This document shows, piece after piece, positions 42,750-54,444 of a stretch of DNA of 64,000 nucleotides. Within the stretch, counting starts at the first letter, position 1. The number at the start of each line of letters is the position of its first letter. The stretch lies in contig NC_081413.1 in NCBI RefSeq assembly GCF_030272615.1, positions 716,367,867 through 716,431,866 on the forward strand, given 5' to 3'. This DNA is from Cryptomeria japonica. Its lineage: Eukaryota; Streptophyta; Pinopsida; Cupressales; Cupressaceae. Made by a program: the position numbers and the translations under genes. The notes below the pieces were generated by a model. It saw only the letters and a list, made by a program, of their open reading frames with translations, was not told the origin of the DNA and did not search any database.

Positions 42750-43323
42750 ATATTGAGAACAACAGATAACAAGGAAACCCTGTCAGAAACATTGTCAGTC
42801 CTCCCAAAACTGTTTCCTGAAGAACAATAAACGTTTCTCGTAAAAAACTACAATGTTGTGTCACTTTTGGAAATATGAACCATCTTTCATTATCTTTTCT
42901 AACAACATCAATCCGAGGCTTCTTTGTTACAGATTTTATGATCCATGATGAGCCTTGGAGTGGCACAAAGGATAATGCACAAACCATTTAGGGGATTGAT
43001 CTATCTAATTAACCCATGAGGTATACAAACTTGTGATGGAAAATAAAGATCAAATGTGGAAGCACCATTATACATTCAATGACTATAAAGAATACAAATA
43101 TAGCTCTTCAATTAATGACAAACAAGATAATTATGCATATGTTTACAATGTTGGACTTAAAAACGTCCTATGGGCCAACCCAGAGATGGAAGATATGGTA
43201 TCGAGAAATTAGCTACAAAAGATGGAGTCTATACCATGTCCAACTTGTTACAAATGGTATGGAATAGAGTTATAAAATCTTTAAATCAGTTACAAGATGT
43301 TTGACTTCCAAGAACTGTTAGCG
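42750..43323. other. Unassigned sequence between the hAT-like element and a duplication
   Basis: A minus-strand frame covering 42637-42987 crosses the hAT-like terminus, so it is not a gene as a whole. No other support for coding. Confidence 0.35.
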
Positions 43324-43611
43324 TGCCAATTGATTCAGTGCTCAAACCAATCTGGAACATGAAATGTCACTTAGTCAGTTACTAAAAATATGTGCTCCTT
43401 TAGTGACTCAATGTTGTCTTACTGCACACATAGAGCCAAGACAAATGAGTTGCACCTAATAGTGTTGTGCCAATTGATTCAGTGCTCAAACCAATCTGGA
43501 AAATGAAATGTCAATTAGTCAGTTACTAAAAACATGTGCTACTTTAGTGACTCGATGTTGTCATATTGCACACATAGAGCCAAGACAAATGAGTTGCACC
43601 TAATAGTGTTC
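43324..43611. repeat. 144-bp direct tandem duplication
   Basis: Two copies start TGCCAATTGATTCAGTGC at 43324 and 43468 and end with GCACCTAATAGTGTT. They differ at only a handful of positions. No function is seen. Confidence 0.9.
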
Positions 43612-43879
43612 TTTGCAAGTGTTGCAAAATATGCAAAGTGCAAAGCTGTAGTGATGCTACGTTGTAAATCTCAAAAAGAGTTCTCTTGGAGCTATGAATC
43701 CAACCTGATTGTGGTTCGACTAAGTATGGGGTGGCAAATCACACAAGCATGCCCAAAGCATTCACTCATTCTTTAAAATTAATGGTATCCACTGCATGGA
43801 TGGTCACCTGCAGAAACTGAATATTGAAATGCAGAGAAGCATATCCCTCAGATTTATTTGCATATTGCTCCTTATTCAC

Positions 43880-45360
43880 AACTCCAAATAGCTAATAATT
43901 GCCATGACAGGAGAAAGTAGAGGAGGTTTCAATGAGATCATCCTTCTGTTTTGAACTCGATGTGCAAAATCCAAATCTAATGAATTTGAACTGCAAAAGG
44001 CTTGAGCAAAGGTGGAATACTTGAGGAAGATATAGGACAAATGTGTCCTCAACAATATTGTGAGATAAAGTACAAGGAACATTTTGCAGTGGATTAATCT
44101 TAAAATAGCGAGCTTTATATTGCTATTTTTTCAGATGCAACCAGACCCTGCCACCAATCTGAAAAGTGTATAGCTTGGAACCATAGCATTCCTTGCATTT
44201 CTGTTGTTGGCAAGTCAAAACCTATTGAAACTGCTGATGAATATGTTCAAGGGATTCTTCACTTTGTCCAATTCCTTTGCTTGTAAGCTACTTTGTGGAA
44301 CTATAAGGATGGGAAAAGCACTGTTAAGAGGTGCCCCGAGTTGAAACCCATAAGATGTCTAGAATGGACTATGTCCCACAGATTTGTGGATAGCCATGTT
44401 ATCAGCATGTTGGATGTATGCCAAGTTATCATTCCCAGTGCAAAGATGAGTACTACTGTACATTTTCAATAGCTGGGCTGGGATACGACTAACCATTTCA
44501 ATTTTTCCATCGGTCTGAGAATAAATGTTGTTGATCTATACAGATGTGCATATAACATTTCTCTAAGCTTGGCAAAAGTGAATAGCAAACCTTGGATCTC
44601 AATAAAAACAATGGCAAGAGGAAACTCAAGAGTATCCAAACCTGTTGGATAACAGGTTTGGTTATTTAAGGTACATTGATAATCTTTTTGCATGCAACGA
44701 GAATTGTCATCTTTAAGAAACAATCGACTACAACAACTACAGTCATGTCAATGTTTGGTCAACTAAGAAATCCACGACAACAAATTCACATGGTCTAGTT
44801 GAACTGAAAATCAAGAGGATACACAAAATTTCTAGGTAACTGGTTTCAGAATGTTACACGGAACAACTTGATGTAAGCCTCTGTATCTTCAAGCATGTGT
44901 AGCCAATAGAAATTTTGTTCAAATGCATCAAAAAATATAGTTACTACAAAATGACCTGCTAATTGAGAATAACATGCCTACCATGAGATGTGTCATGCCC
45001 AAGCTTGGAGAGAAGCTTGTCAGACAGATACAAGCCTTCGACCTGTTGTCCTTGTTAAATGGCATTGTACATAACTATAGCATGAATTCTTAATGTAAAA
45101 AATACTGTGCAACCCAACTCATAGTGTTGTCGTCTCAAGTATTGAGCACTGTTAACAAGAAGTGAATGGAGGCCAACTCAATACAAACAGCCCTCTTCTC
45201 ATAGGTTGCGTATCTTGGGAAGAAGTCACTGAATGTTTCCAAGTGATATACAACAAGATGTCCATCTTGCATTAATACTACATCGAATGTGAAATGGGAT
45301 GCATGAATCCCAATTTCATGTCACACATTGCAAGGACTGTTGCAATGTAGAGCCTAGTTT
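43880..45360 (-). pseudogene. Decayed Ty3/gypsy integrase region, minus strand
   Basis: On the minus strand, pieces match the gypsy integrase in the right order: a VVVD-type core start near 44740, PTGLDTLEFPLAIVF (about 44630), SQTDGKIEMV (about 44500; usual form HPQTDGQxExV), then SVGHSPF and a degenerate YG block (about 44340-44380). Frames change often and stops are common. No LTRs or target duplications were identified, so the full element is not delimited. It lies in the first intron of the candidate host gene and is unrelated to gypsy-A in orientation. Confidence 0.55.
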
Positions 45361-45758
45361 GGAGTTCTTCAAATGCTCAATATTGCATAATGTGCATTTA
45401 TATACTAACTTAGCTCACGCGATCTAATTCATCATGATTGACAATCTTGTGATAACTACGCCATTTATTGAGCGAATTTATAAGAGAAAAACTAAAATGA
45501 CCATAAGATACATAACGGAACATGGTAAACCTACAGAAGGTTCGTCAGTAGGATATTCGGAAAGTTTTACACATTACAGGGAAACGAGTAGGATGTTAGG
45601 TTATACAACGAGATCCATGTTTGATATAAATAGTCCTATGAAAAATCAGTTCCAATCATAGCAGATTGCGAGAATACAAATTCAAAGACAGCTGCAAATT
45701 GAGATTATTAAAATATCAAAAATAAATTAGAGAGAAAGAGAGCTAAAGAAAAACTAAC

Positions 45759-45865
45759 CAGCTGAAAATGTTTCTTGTAGATAAATAAGCCCGTGATCGA
45801 ATCCCAGAGAGACCTAATTTCAGTATATCAGAAAGGCGATCGCGCAAGATTGCTGTAGATGCCAT
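45759..45865 (-). CDS. Candidate first coding exon of the minus-strand host gene
   Basis: ATG at 45865 (minus strand) opens a 107-bp exon ending GCTG|GTTAGT. It encodes 35 residues plus two bases: MASTAILRDRLSDILKLGLS and then GIRSRAYLSTRNIFS. The peptide is rich in Arg, Ser, Ala and Leu with almost no acidic residues after position 13, as in mitochondrial or plastid transit peptides. The split codon joins exon 2 at 39767-39823 in phase. If joined to the exons at 4-5 kb, the gene would span more than 41 kb and hold most of this window's transposons in its introns. The product is not recognised. Confidence 0.5.
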
Positions 45866-47899
45866 TACGTCAGAGGATTAGCCCTTTCAATCTCTCTGTA
45901 TTTCTTTTAATTGTGATTTTTTCAGCGACTGGTCATCTGTTCAGCAAACTTTCAAACGTTTTGGCCATTTCGAAAGCCTGTCCATTATAACATAAGGGTA
46001 GGTAGGCAGGATTGTGTTTGCCCTAACATTAACATGAGACAAGTGTGAATTTTGTATGCGGTCTGCGTTCAGAAGGGAATTTAGATTTGTTTTGTGTTTT
46101 GAGAATTATAACCTTACTGTTCAAAACCAAAAACACATGCTGACAGTTCAGTGTTGAATTCCAATCATCAATAAACACGAGGCATCCCCTTAGACAATCG
46201 AGGAACGACCAAACAATAGAAGCTCGTCATTATAATTTGGAAATTTTGCCCATTTGGGAGGGTTAAAATAGGACAAATTAGAATAGAATAGAAGATTTTT
46301 GAGGTGATAGTATATGGGATAGTAAATTTTGTGATTTGCTTTTTTAAGTGTTGATATTATAATATTTAATTTAATCTTCTTTTTTTTTAAATAATTGTTT
46401 TGTTTTTTTAATTTTTGTATTTTATTTATATGTTATTGTAAGTTTTAAGTATTTTTTGTTTTTGGTGTTTCAATTATGCAAAAGACACAAACTCTATTTT
46501 CTTATATTTCTTTTGGCTTTTTGCATTTACATGTTCTATACTGAAGTCGGTGCAAGTTAGTCCTCAACAAGACTATCAAGTTCTTCACTCTCTAAAAGAT
46601 ATTGACCTCAAAATGGGTCTTTTACTAATGGTTAGAAGTGGGATTAAATGTGTTCAGGTAATATTTCTTTCTCCCTTAATGCATGGCACATACAGATGCT
46701 CAAATGTTGTGACAAGTAAGGCAAAGAAGAGGCATCCATGGTGGCCTTCATGTAGCATCATTTCAATAACTTGTTATTTTTTTATGTCTTCCTTTTAACC
46801 TCATTGAGTGGAGGGATGTTGTTATGTTTAGCATAGAAAGTCTTGTGAATGTATAATTCAAATCTTTAAATGAAAATTCAAATCTTTAAAAAACAAATTG
46901 CTTGTTTTGTTAAAGATATTAGGAATCTATAATTATATAATTTGTAGTAGAACTATATAAATTGTTGATTCTTGTTGAATAGTGTAAAACCATAATTCTT
47001 TTAGTGTGCATTCCTTTAATTTCTTAATGTCTTGTGTCTCAAAACTCTAGCAAAACTCTTTTAAATTTTAATCTAAAATCTTATATATGCATTGTGCACT
47101 TTTCCTATTTCATTGTTAATGTGTTCTCATCAGTCATAAATCATTTAAGTATTTTCCTTAGCATTGTATAGTAACTAAATGTTGGTTCTTTAGATTGTAA
47201 TGAGTTGTTTGGGTCAATTAGTAAAACACTCTCCAAAATTTGAAGGCTCGTGTTCAACCTTTTTGTATAATTCTTGGTATGCACTTTAGGTCTCTTTTGT
47301 TAGTGAAATGGAGTGGACAATGATTGTTGAGAAAATTAATAATACAAATATGTACACAATTAAAAGCAATAAATAGAAAACATATAGATTTACTTGGAAA
47401 ATCTAATAGTGCATCATGAAAAACTATGGGCAAAGGTCTCGCAATATTTTATTATCTTAGGAATAATTTACTATTACAACAATCTGCAGTTCATAACAAA
47501 AACAGAGCATGACAAACTAAACATGAGACATCCAAGTTGTCAAATCATCTTCAAATAAGACTTTCTAAAACATGTGACTTATTTAACTACATGACATACA
47601 CATGTATGATTGATGTTTCTAAATTGTACATAATCCTTATGTAATAAAAGACCAGTTCTTCAAATTATGATGGGGATGCTAAGTCAATTGATAAGGCACA
47701 AGCTTAAAAATGTTATGAATGAATATTTCTGATATTGGGTATAGCTTGATCTCTACAAGACTTGTCGTCTAAATACCCTTGCAGGTACGTTTTCACTCTT
47801 TCTTAGAAACTCTATTGGAGTATCACTTTGTTATTCCTCCCTTGTAGCTCTTTTTCATGGCTATGTTTTTTGAACCCTACTTTTTAGGCATTGTGGGTC
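45866..47899. other. Upstream region of the candidate gene and unassigned DNA
   Basis: Next to the ATG the sequence is balanced in composition and contains pyrimidine-rich leader-like sequence on the minus strand, but I cannot place a TATA box. From 46.3 kb it is AT-rich with T-runs near 46380-46430. A short open frame at 46550-46798 is not recognisable. Confidence 0.3.
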
Positions 47900-48830
47900 T
47901 TGCTTCTATGTCAGTAGACCTTTTTCAGTAGATGTTGATCCCTCCCCTCCTAGTCACAAGGTCAATAGTTGTCTTCCTCAAGTCGAGGGGAGACTAGAGT
48001 TGTTCATCAAGTATGCTTTAATTAAAGACTTTCTCTCTTATAAGGAGATTCATGACTTCATATGTAAGATATATAGTCTTTGATTATCTCTCCCCTTTCT
48101 ACATTCCTAGATTAGCCACAAATGTGAGTCGTTTGGAGAGTACTCTCTTGAGTTCATCAGTAATGGATATTGTATTATTAGTTTTTCATTCTTGATTGAT
48201 TGAGCAAAGGCTTTTGAATAAAAAAAAGACATTACGACACTACTAGACTCTTTATTCAATCTTGTAGAGTTGGATTTGACCCCCAAATAAAACATACTAC
48301 TATTCTAGTGCGGATTCATATGCATGCCCTACCTTTAAATTTTTGGTCTAAAAATATTCTAACGCTCATAGCTAAAGCTATTGGAAGGTATATTGGTGAA
48401 TTTTTCAAAAGGAAAATCAGTAGTTTATGCAAGAATATGTATGGAAATGGACCTCAACCAGCCCATTCCAGTCATATTCCAATGGAGATTGAAATAACCA
48501 TTAACAACCTTTCTTGGGTCCAACAATTCGAATATGGGGGCCTTGTCCTTTTGATGTAAAGATTGTCATGCCCATGGCCACTTATTAAAAAAATTCCCTT
48601 CTCTTTTAGCTCCCAAGTCTGGGCCCTTTGATTCAACCTCTCTTCCCCTCGTGGAGCTTAAGATCTCAACAAATAATGACTCTATCAAGAAGCCTCCGGG
48701 AGGAGATGCCAAATAGAACAAATTTGTTAAACAAAAGAAAAATAGGAAAGCAAAAACGAAGGTTCGAAGACCTCCTCACTCATCCTCAAATCAATAGGAA
48801 ATTTTTCAATCCTTAATTAATCGTGAAGAT
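47900..48830 (+). pseudogene. LINE (L1-type) ORF1 remnant
   Basis: Pieces read like the DUF4283-type domain of plant LINE ORF1 proteins: RIHMHALPLNFWSKNIL, LIAKAIGRYIG and IPMEIEITINNLSW, followed by a degenerate knuckle (CKDCHAHGHLL-like in a shifted frame near 48570). Several frame changes and stops occur. No ORF2 (endonuclease or RT) follows, because the Tat LTR starts at 49176. The element is 3'-incomplete. Confidence 0.45.
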
Positions 48831-49175
48831 GAACACACCATGAAAATAGTGGAAGATCAAATAATTGCTCTCCTTTTGTGGTGATTATCCCTTCCCCTAC
48901 ACCTTCTCTTCTTAAACATATTTCTACATGAAAATGGTTGTGTCCTCTCACCATTGAATGTCCCTTTGATTGGTAATTCCCTGTATTATTCATGTTTAAA
49001 GGATGTCACCATGAGTATTCCAAAAAAGAATAGAGAAAAGCCTCAACTTCAACTCAATTAGTTAGAAAAATGTCCTAAAAATAACAACTCTCCCAGTGTG
49101 GGCAAAAATTTGGCCAAAGACTTATTGGCATCACACGGAGAAAAAGTTATTATTGAAGGAACAATGAAGCCCCTT
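48831..49175. other. Unassigned, possibly more LINE sequence
   Basis: No frame is retained. It lies between the ORF1 remnant and the Tat LTR. Confidence 0.3.
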
Positions 49176-49342
49176 TGTATACACCTAAAATTGGCTATAA
49201 GCAATTAAATAAATATTTTATATTTATTTAATAATTATTCTTCTATTAAATAGTTAATTTGAAAAGATTAATTTATTTAATTCATTTTCATGTCTTTCTA
49301 TTAATTAATATTTTATTAATTAATTCATCTATTTTATTCTTC

Positions 49343-49484
49343 TAATTAATTAAATATCTAATATTTAATTATCCTATTCTTCTAATTAATTAAATATCTA
49401 ATATTTAATTTTTCCTCTAACCAAGTTAATTAAATATCTAATATTTAATTATCTCCTCCAAACAATTAAATATCTAATATTTAA
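49343..49484. repeat. Palindromic repeat in the Tat U3
   Basis: Four copies of AATTAAATATCTAATATTTA separated by C/T-rich spacers. Each is nearly self-complementary (TTAAATAT...ATATTTAA). Confidence 0.85.
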
Positions 49485-49948
49485 TAGTTATTCTCCTATC
49501 CTATAGTCTCAAATATTAAATAATTCCTAAATTATTTAATCCCTTTTCCAACTCACCCTCCATCTCCACTTCATCTTCCCTTTGCCAACTCATCCAACAT
49601 GTGGCTAAAGAAATTAATATTTCTTAAATATTAATTCATCATTTATCTTCAACTTCCAAACTTAATGAAAATTGTGTACGTACACATATTTCATAACCAT
49701 TTCCTATATTCTCTCCAACACCCCCTACATCTTACGAATGACTTGAGTCCACTTGTCCTCTCATGCCTAAATTTCCTCCAACCATCCCTAGATTCCCTCA
49801 GTCAGCAACCCAGTCAAAGGTGAGATGAGTGACACTTGTCTTCTCCTTCCCCCTTTCTCTCAACCTTCACCTTTGCTCACAACCATTCAAATCTACAGAT
49901 CTGATCAGGACTGTTGATCTGAGCCATATCATCTTATCCTCTCAAGGT

Positions 49949-49958
49949 CTATAAAATC
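49949..49958 (+). promoter_or_regulatory. Tat LTR TATA box
   Basis: CTATAAAATC lies about 415 bp before the LTR end and is followed by CAAGAGCTTCAATTAAGAG. Confidence 0.5.
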
Positions 49959-50367
49959 AAGAGCTTCAATTAAGAGAGTTAGTCTTCAAAATTGATCATA
50001 TCCATCTGTGAGTCTTTGAAGCAAATAGCAAATAGTAATAGCAAATATCATATAACATTTTAGCATAATCATGTAGTATTTGCATATCATAGTGTCAGTT
50101 AACTACAAGTTATCAGTCCATTCTTCATATGTCATCTTGGAATCCAACAGTGCATTGTCTGAGAGCGCACCATCTGCAACCAGGAACAGTGGAGTTAGGA
50201 CACAATGAGACATAAGCCATGAAGGTAAAATAATGTTTTATTTCAATATGTATTTCATGTAGTTTCATTGGTGGATTTTGGATTTCCTGTATCCATTTCC
50301 ATTGTATTTTGTGAAACTAACTTACTACAGGTAACATTTTGAGGATGAAATTCAAGCTCACACATTT

Positions 50368-50385
50368 TGGCGCCCACCGTGGGGC
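50368..50385 (+). other. Primer-binding site of the Tat element
   Basis: TGGCGCCCACCGTGGGGC follows the LTR by three bases. TGG at the start matches a tRNA 3' CCA end, and this phrase is a common landmark after plant Tat-type LTRs. The tRNA species is not certain. Confidence 0.75.
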
Positions 50386-50429
50386 AAGACCTCGCGTGTA
50401 CCTTTAAAAATCTCATAAAAAGTTAAATC

Positions 50430-50800
50430 AACGCATTTGTAATGCAGATTCACGCATGTGTGAATTCTGGCAGTGCTTTTGTTCGATAGGTTAGTGCATT
50501 TGCATTATAGGTTAGCACATATGTCATGCAAGTTAGCGCTTTTGTCTGAAAAATTGTGCATTTGCATCATAGGTTAGCGCATATGTCATATAGGTTAGCG
50601 CTTTTGTCTTAAATTATGTGCATTTGTATCATAGGTCCACCCATTTGCATCATAGGTTAACGCATATGTCAAAGAAATTGCACTTTTGTATCCACAAAGC
50701 AGCGCTTTTGTAGTCTAAGTTAGCGCTTTTGATCTACAGTTTAGCGCTTTTGAATAGAAAGATAGCGCATATGTTAGGTTAGCGCTTCTGTTTATAAAAT
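50430..50800 (+). repeat. Leader repeat: GCGCTTTTG / GCGCATATG / GCATTTGCAT words
   Basis: Units of about 25-55 bp contain TAGGTTAGCGCATATGTC, AGTTAGCGCTTTTGTC and TGCATTTGCATCATAGG in alternating order, at least ten words over 370 bp. GCGC, CATATG and ATGCAAAT-like words are self-complementary. It lies just after the PBS, where packaging signals usually sit. Confidence 0.8.
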
Positions 50801-52646
50801 TGACAAAATTTTCTTGCAGGTCTGAATGTCCAAGAAATCAGATTTTTCAAATTACTAACATGCGTGTGCAGAATGGCATTTAAGGCAAATTTTATGCATT
50901 TTATCATCTAGCTAATTAAAAGTTTTCATTTGGGAAGTAATATATCATATCTTGTTCACCTAGTTTAACTAAGAGGATGAATTGATAGCATGCAACTTGC
51001 ATTTTTGGTATTTTCTCTAAAATAGTTACACATAGACTTTTAAAAGGGCTAAAATGAACACCATGCTTGTTGGAGCAAGATCTCCAAATAGGATTTAGCC
51101 AATAATTGCTTTGAAAAGGTTAAAAAGAACACTTGTATTTCGTGTCTCGAAAGTGGTAGGTATATGCTCTCCCCTTAATTGGGTGACCAAAAAGCCAAAC
51201 CCACTCTTTTACGCTTTCTTTACTTTCAACCAATTAAAATCCTTTTAGAGGGCCTACTTTCTCGAGCTGCCTTGAGGGGGCCAGTGAGAGGGGAATGACC
51301 TAAAGTGGAAACGGGCTAATACCGAGTCCTTCTAATCCACTATAAATAAATCGTGTTTGTGACAAAAATCCCAAACAACATGTGATGATAAGTTCATATC
51401 GACACTGTGTTTCCCCATAAACCCTATGGAGCGTAACCTCTATAGGCTGGGAACCTTCTGTATTTACAGAGCTGAAAGTGTCGCATGTATGGCCACATGA
51501 CCAGAAGCCTTTACTAAAAAACACTTGTACTAGTTGCCAAAATCCTTCTAGTTGTTGGCGCAAGAGGTCGGGCCTCTGAAGCGGCTCACATACATATGGT
51601 TCCTAGTAGAGATATAAAGTTTGCCATGGGGAGATTTCATGGAAACTGGTGCTTGGCTGCCCCAAAGAAGTGAGTGTCGAGGGTGGAGCCAGTGGGGTCA
51701 AGCATCTAAATATCTGCTTTGAATAGCGTAGCCTCAGGGGAAACTCCACGTGAGATTCAACAACTATTGTCTCAGCCTGCCATAGGGATTGTACTTGCTT
51801 GTGCAATTTGTTTATTAAACACTGTGTCTTCTATGTCTGTAACATGTTCCAAATGGTCAAAAATTGAAGAAAATTATCATCTACAAGGGAGCAAAAATTC
51901 AACAAATTTTTGAAAAAGTTTGATCAAAAGGGTAATACAAAAGCTTTTCAAACACTTGAAACACTAGACCAAAATCAAAGTGTCAAAACATCAATATCAA
52001 AATAATTCTTGAAGTAGGTTTGTCTCTAAACCATCACATACTTTTCAAAGTAGCTCAAACAACTAGGTTATTAATCCAGCAAGTTATACTCAAAAGGTTC
52101 TATAAACATCAACATTTAAAAAGTTATCGATTCAACTATCTTAAGTGCAAAAATCAACATATTTGTCAAGTTTCTCATCAGGATAATCAAATCCTCTATC
52201 ACGAAGCTTGATCAAATCTATACTAGGTTCCTAATCTTGGATATATCTTTCCTATTTTGAACCTAGGTTATATCAAAACCAAAATTGCACCAACTTTGGA
52301 ATCAAACAAACTTGTGAATTGTCAAATGCTTATATGACTTTTAAGTATCACCTTAAGAAAAGAAAACCCAATTATAAAGCTACTTAGAAAAGGATAAGAT
52401 TCTTGTATATCAATTGCAAGATCTTATTGAAACATAGGACATTCTTACACCATTTTCGTCACTACTTACATGGCTGTGGTACAGAATTTGACGATGAAAC
52501 TCTACAAAGACGTGCCTTTCAACAAAGAGACGCTTTATCCCAATGAACAAACAATAGTAGTAAGATCAACAAAGCATATCTTCCTAAACCAATAATCACC
52601 TATTGACTTTGTCCTTTGGGAATTTCAACAACATTGAAATAATCGC
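50801..52646 (+). other. Untranslated leader of the Tat element
   Basis: Non-coding. The segment at about 51060-51800 has a less AT-rich, structured look (GGCCAGTGAGAGGGGAATG, GGTCGGGCCTCTGAAGCGG, GCGTAGCCTCAGGGGAAACT). It recalls conserved leader phrases I associate with Tat elements, but I could not align it. No ORF is supported. Confidence 0.45.
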
Positions 52647-54444
52647 ATGCCAGTTTTGACTAGAGCCCAACACGAGCAACTTAGAAAACAACAACAAATG
52701 GAGGAAGAAGATACTCCTATATTCCACACTTTTGGATTTACCGTTGTTGACGAAGAAGCAGTCAATAGCACCATTAGAGACCTTGAGCAAGATTTCAAAT
52801 TTGATAGGCTAATGGAAAAATTGTTGGCAAAATAAAAAGAAAAATATCTCTTGATGTTGGCAAAATCTGGAGCTAAACTACCACAAGACTTTAACATGGA
52901 AAGCTTAAAACAAGATGCAGAGACAAGTAACACCCAAAACACAGATGATCCAAATAACGAGGACATAAACAAAGAAAGTAACGGAGAAACAAGGAAAGAA
53001 AGGGATGATAAAAGAAACGAGCGTAGTGACAAAAAGACTCACAAAGAAACAAGAAGAAACTATGTAGATAATCCCTTATCAAACCTTACTCAACAAATAC
53101 AAACTCTTCAACAAAAAATACAAGACATGCAAAATGGGACAAGCTCCAAGAAATAATCATTAGAAGATATATGCCCATATCCTTTTGATAAAAATTTGAA
53201 TATGATACCATTTCCGCAACATTGTGAGATTCCTAAATATGACAAATACGATGCAAGATCTGATTCTCAAGATCACATTAGGCAGTTTTGTACTATGAGC
53301 ATGGAATTTGCTCACGATGAAACTTACCTTATGCGTCTTTTTCCTAGGAGTTTAAATGGATAATCAATGGAGTGGTTTTCAAGATTACCATCCAGAATCA
53401 AATCCTTTGAAGAATTTTTGAATAGGTTTATTTCACAATATTTCTACAATATACGGAATGAAATAACAATGCTAGATCTTTGTAATGTTAAACAAAAGAA
53501 TGGTGAATCCTTTATGATTTTATTACAATGATGGAAACGCATATTTAATAGGTATCCCCGAGATGTACCTGATCAAGAAAAAATGGACATGTTCATTGAT
53601 AATCTTATCAGTGAAATGAGTTATCGACTAAGGATGCAATGTCCTCCCTCTTTTGCCAAAATGATCGAGAATGGACTAAAAATAGAGAACGCAATGGTAA
53701 AGAAAGGAGAACTAATACTTTACAATAATTCATACAACAACAACAACAACAACAACAATGACAAACCCAAGTTGTGGTCAAAGAATAGGAATGTCAGCAA
53801 TGAAGGGAATGACAATAATAGTAATACAACAACAACAACAACAACAACCAATTTTCAATCTATCAAGTCAAAACCCAAGCAATAACAATCCAGAAAACAA
53901 CAAAGCTAAGTCCTTTTTCTCCAATCCTCGAAGAAAATTCACAAACATTGGAGAATCTTTAGAATCGACTCTAAAAACTTTACTTGCTAATAAATTGATT
54001 GTTTTGCCAGAAACAAGAAATTATGAACCACCAGTCAAGCCCAATTGGTTGAATGACAATAATTTTTGTAACTATCATTGGAATAAAGGACACCTAACAA
54101 ATGATTGTCAGAGATTGAAACACCTTATCCAAGATCTAATCGATAATGGAACCATTACAGTGAATAGCCATAGAACGAACGAATCACACTTGGCTTTCAA
54201 GACTCCACTCCCAAATTATGACAAAGGCGAATCGTCCCAATTAAAAAATGACAAAGGAAAAACCAAGGTGAATTACACTTATACATACGATGATGTAGTG
54301 AATGTGATTATTGTCAATGAAAATTCATCTTCAGAACCAATCAATGTTATCACGAGAAGCAAAGCAAAGGTTACCTTTCTATGTGTAGCAAAAGATCCAA
54401 CACCTAATCCACAACAATACAATTTAGTAGAGCAATTACAATGA
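52647..54444 (+). pseudogene. Tat gag
   Basis: It starts MPVLTRAQHEQLRKQQQ. The capsid-like region (PKYDKYDARSDSQDHIRQF, then LNRFISQYFYN, then MDMFIDNLI) is followed by a run of CAA/AAC triplets (53730-53860). A zinc-knuckle-like FCNYHWNKGHLTNDC lies near 54060-54110. One frame holds to the triplet run with stops at about 52833, 53155, 53360 and 53531, each consistent with CAA-to-TAA or CGA-to-TGA. The knuckle lies in the next frame, so an indel within the triplet run shifted the frame. Gag normally forms the virus-like particle in the cytoplasm. Confidence 0.85.

Larger units (their letters stand above)
49176..50364 (+). repeat. 5' LTR of the Tat element
   Basis: It starts TGTATACACCTAAAATTGG and ends AAGCTCACACA, just before the PBS, about 1.19 kb. 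A TATA box, CTATAAAATC, lies at 49949-49958. The U3 part is very AT-rich and contains four copies of TTAAATATCTAATATTTAAT at about 49343-49484. The start is inferred from the TG end and the composition change. The partner LTR is outside the window. Confidence 0.65.

Noticed and set aside
42637..42987. 116-codon minus-strand frame
   Set aside because: It crosses the right end of the hAT-like element at 42741, so it cannot be one ancestral gene.
47680..47765. tRNA-like A-box and weak B-box (possible SINE)
   Set aside because: The B-box match is poor, no 3' tail or target duplication was found, and folding could not be tested.
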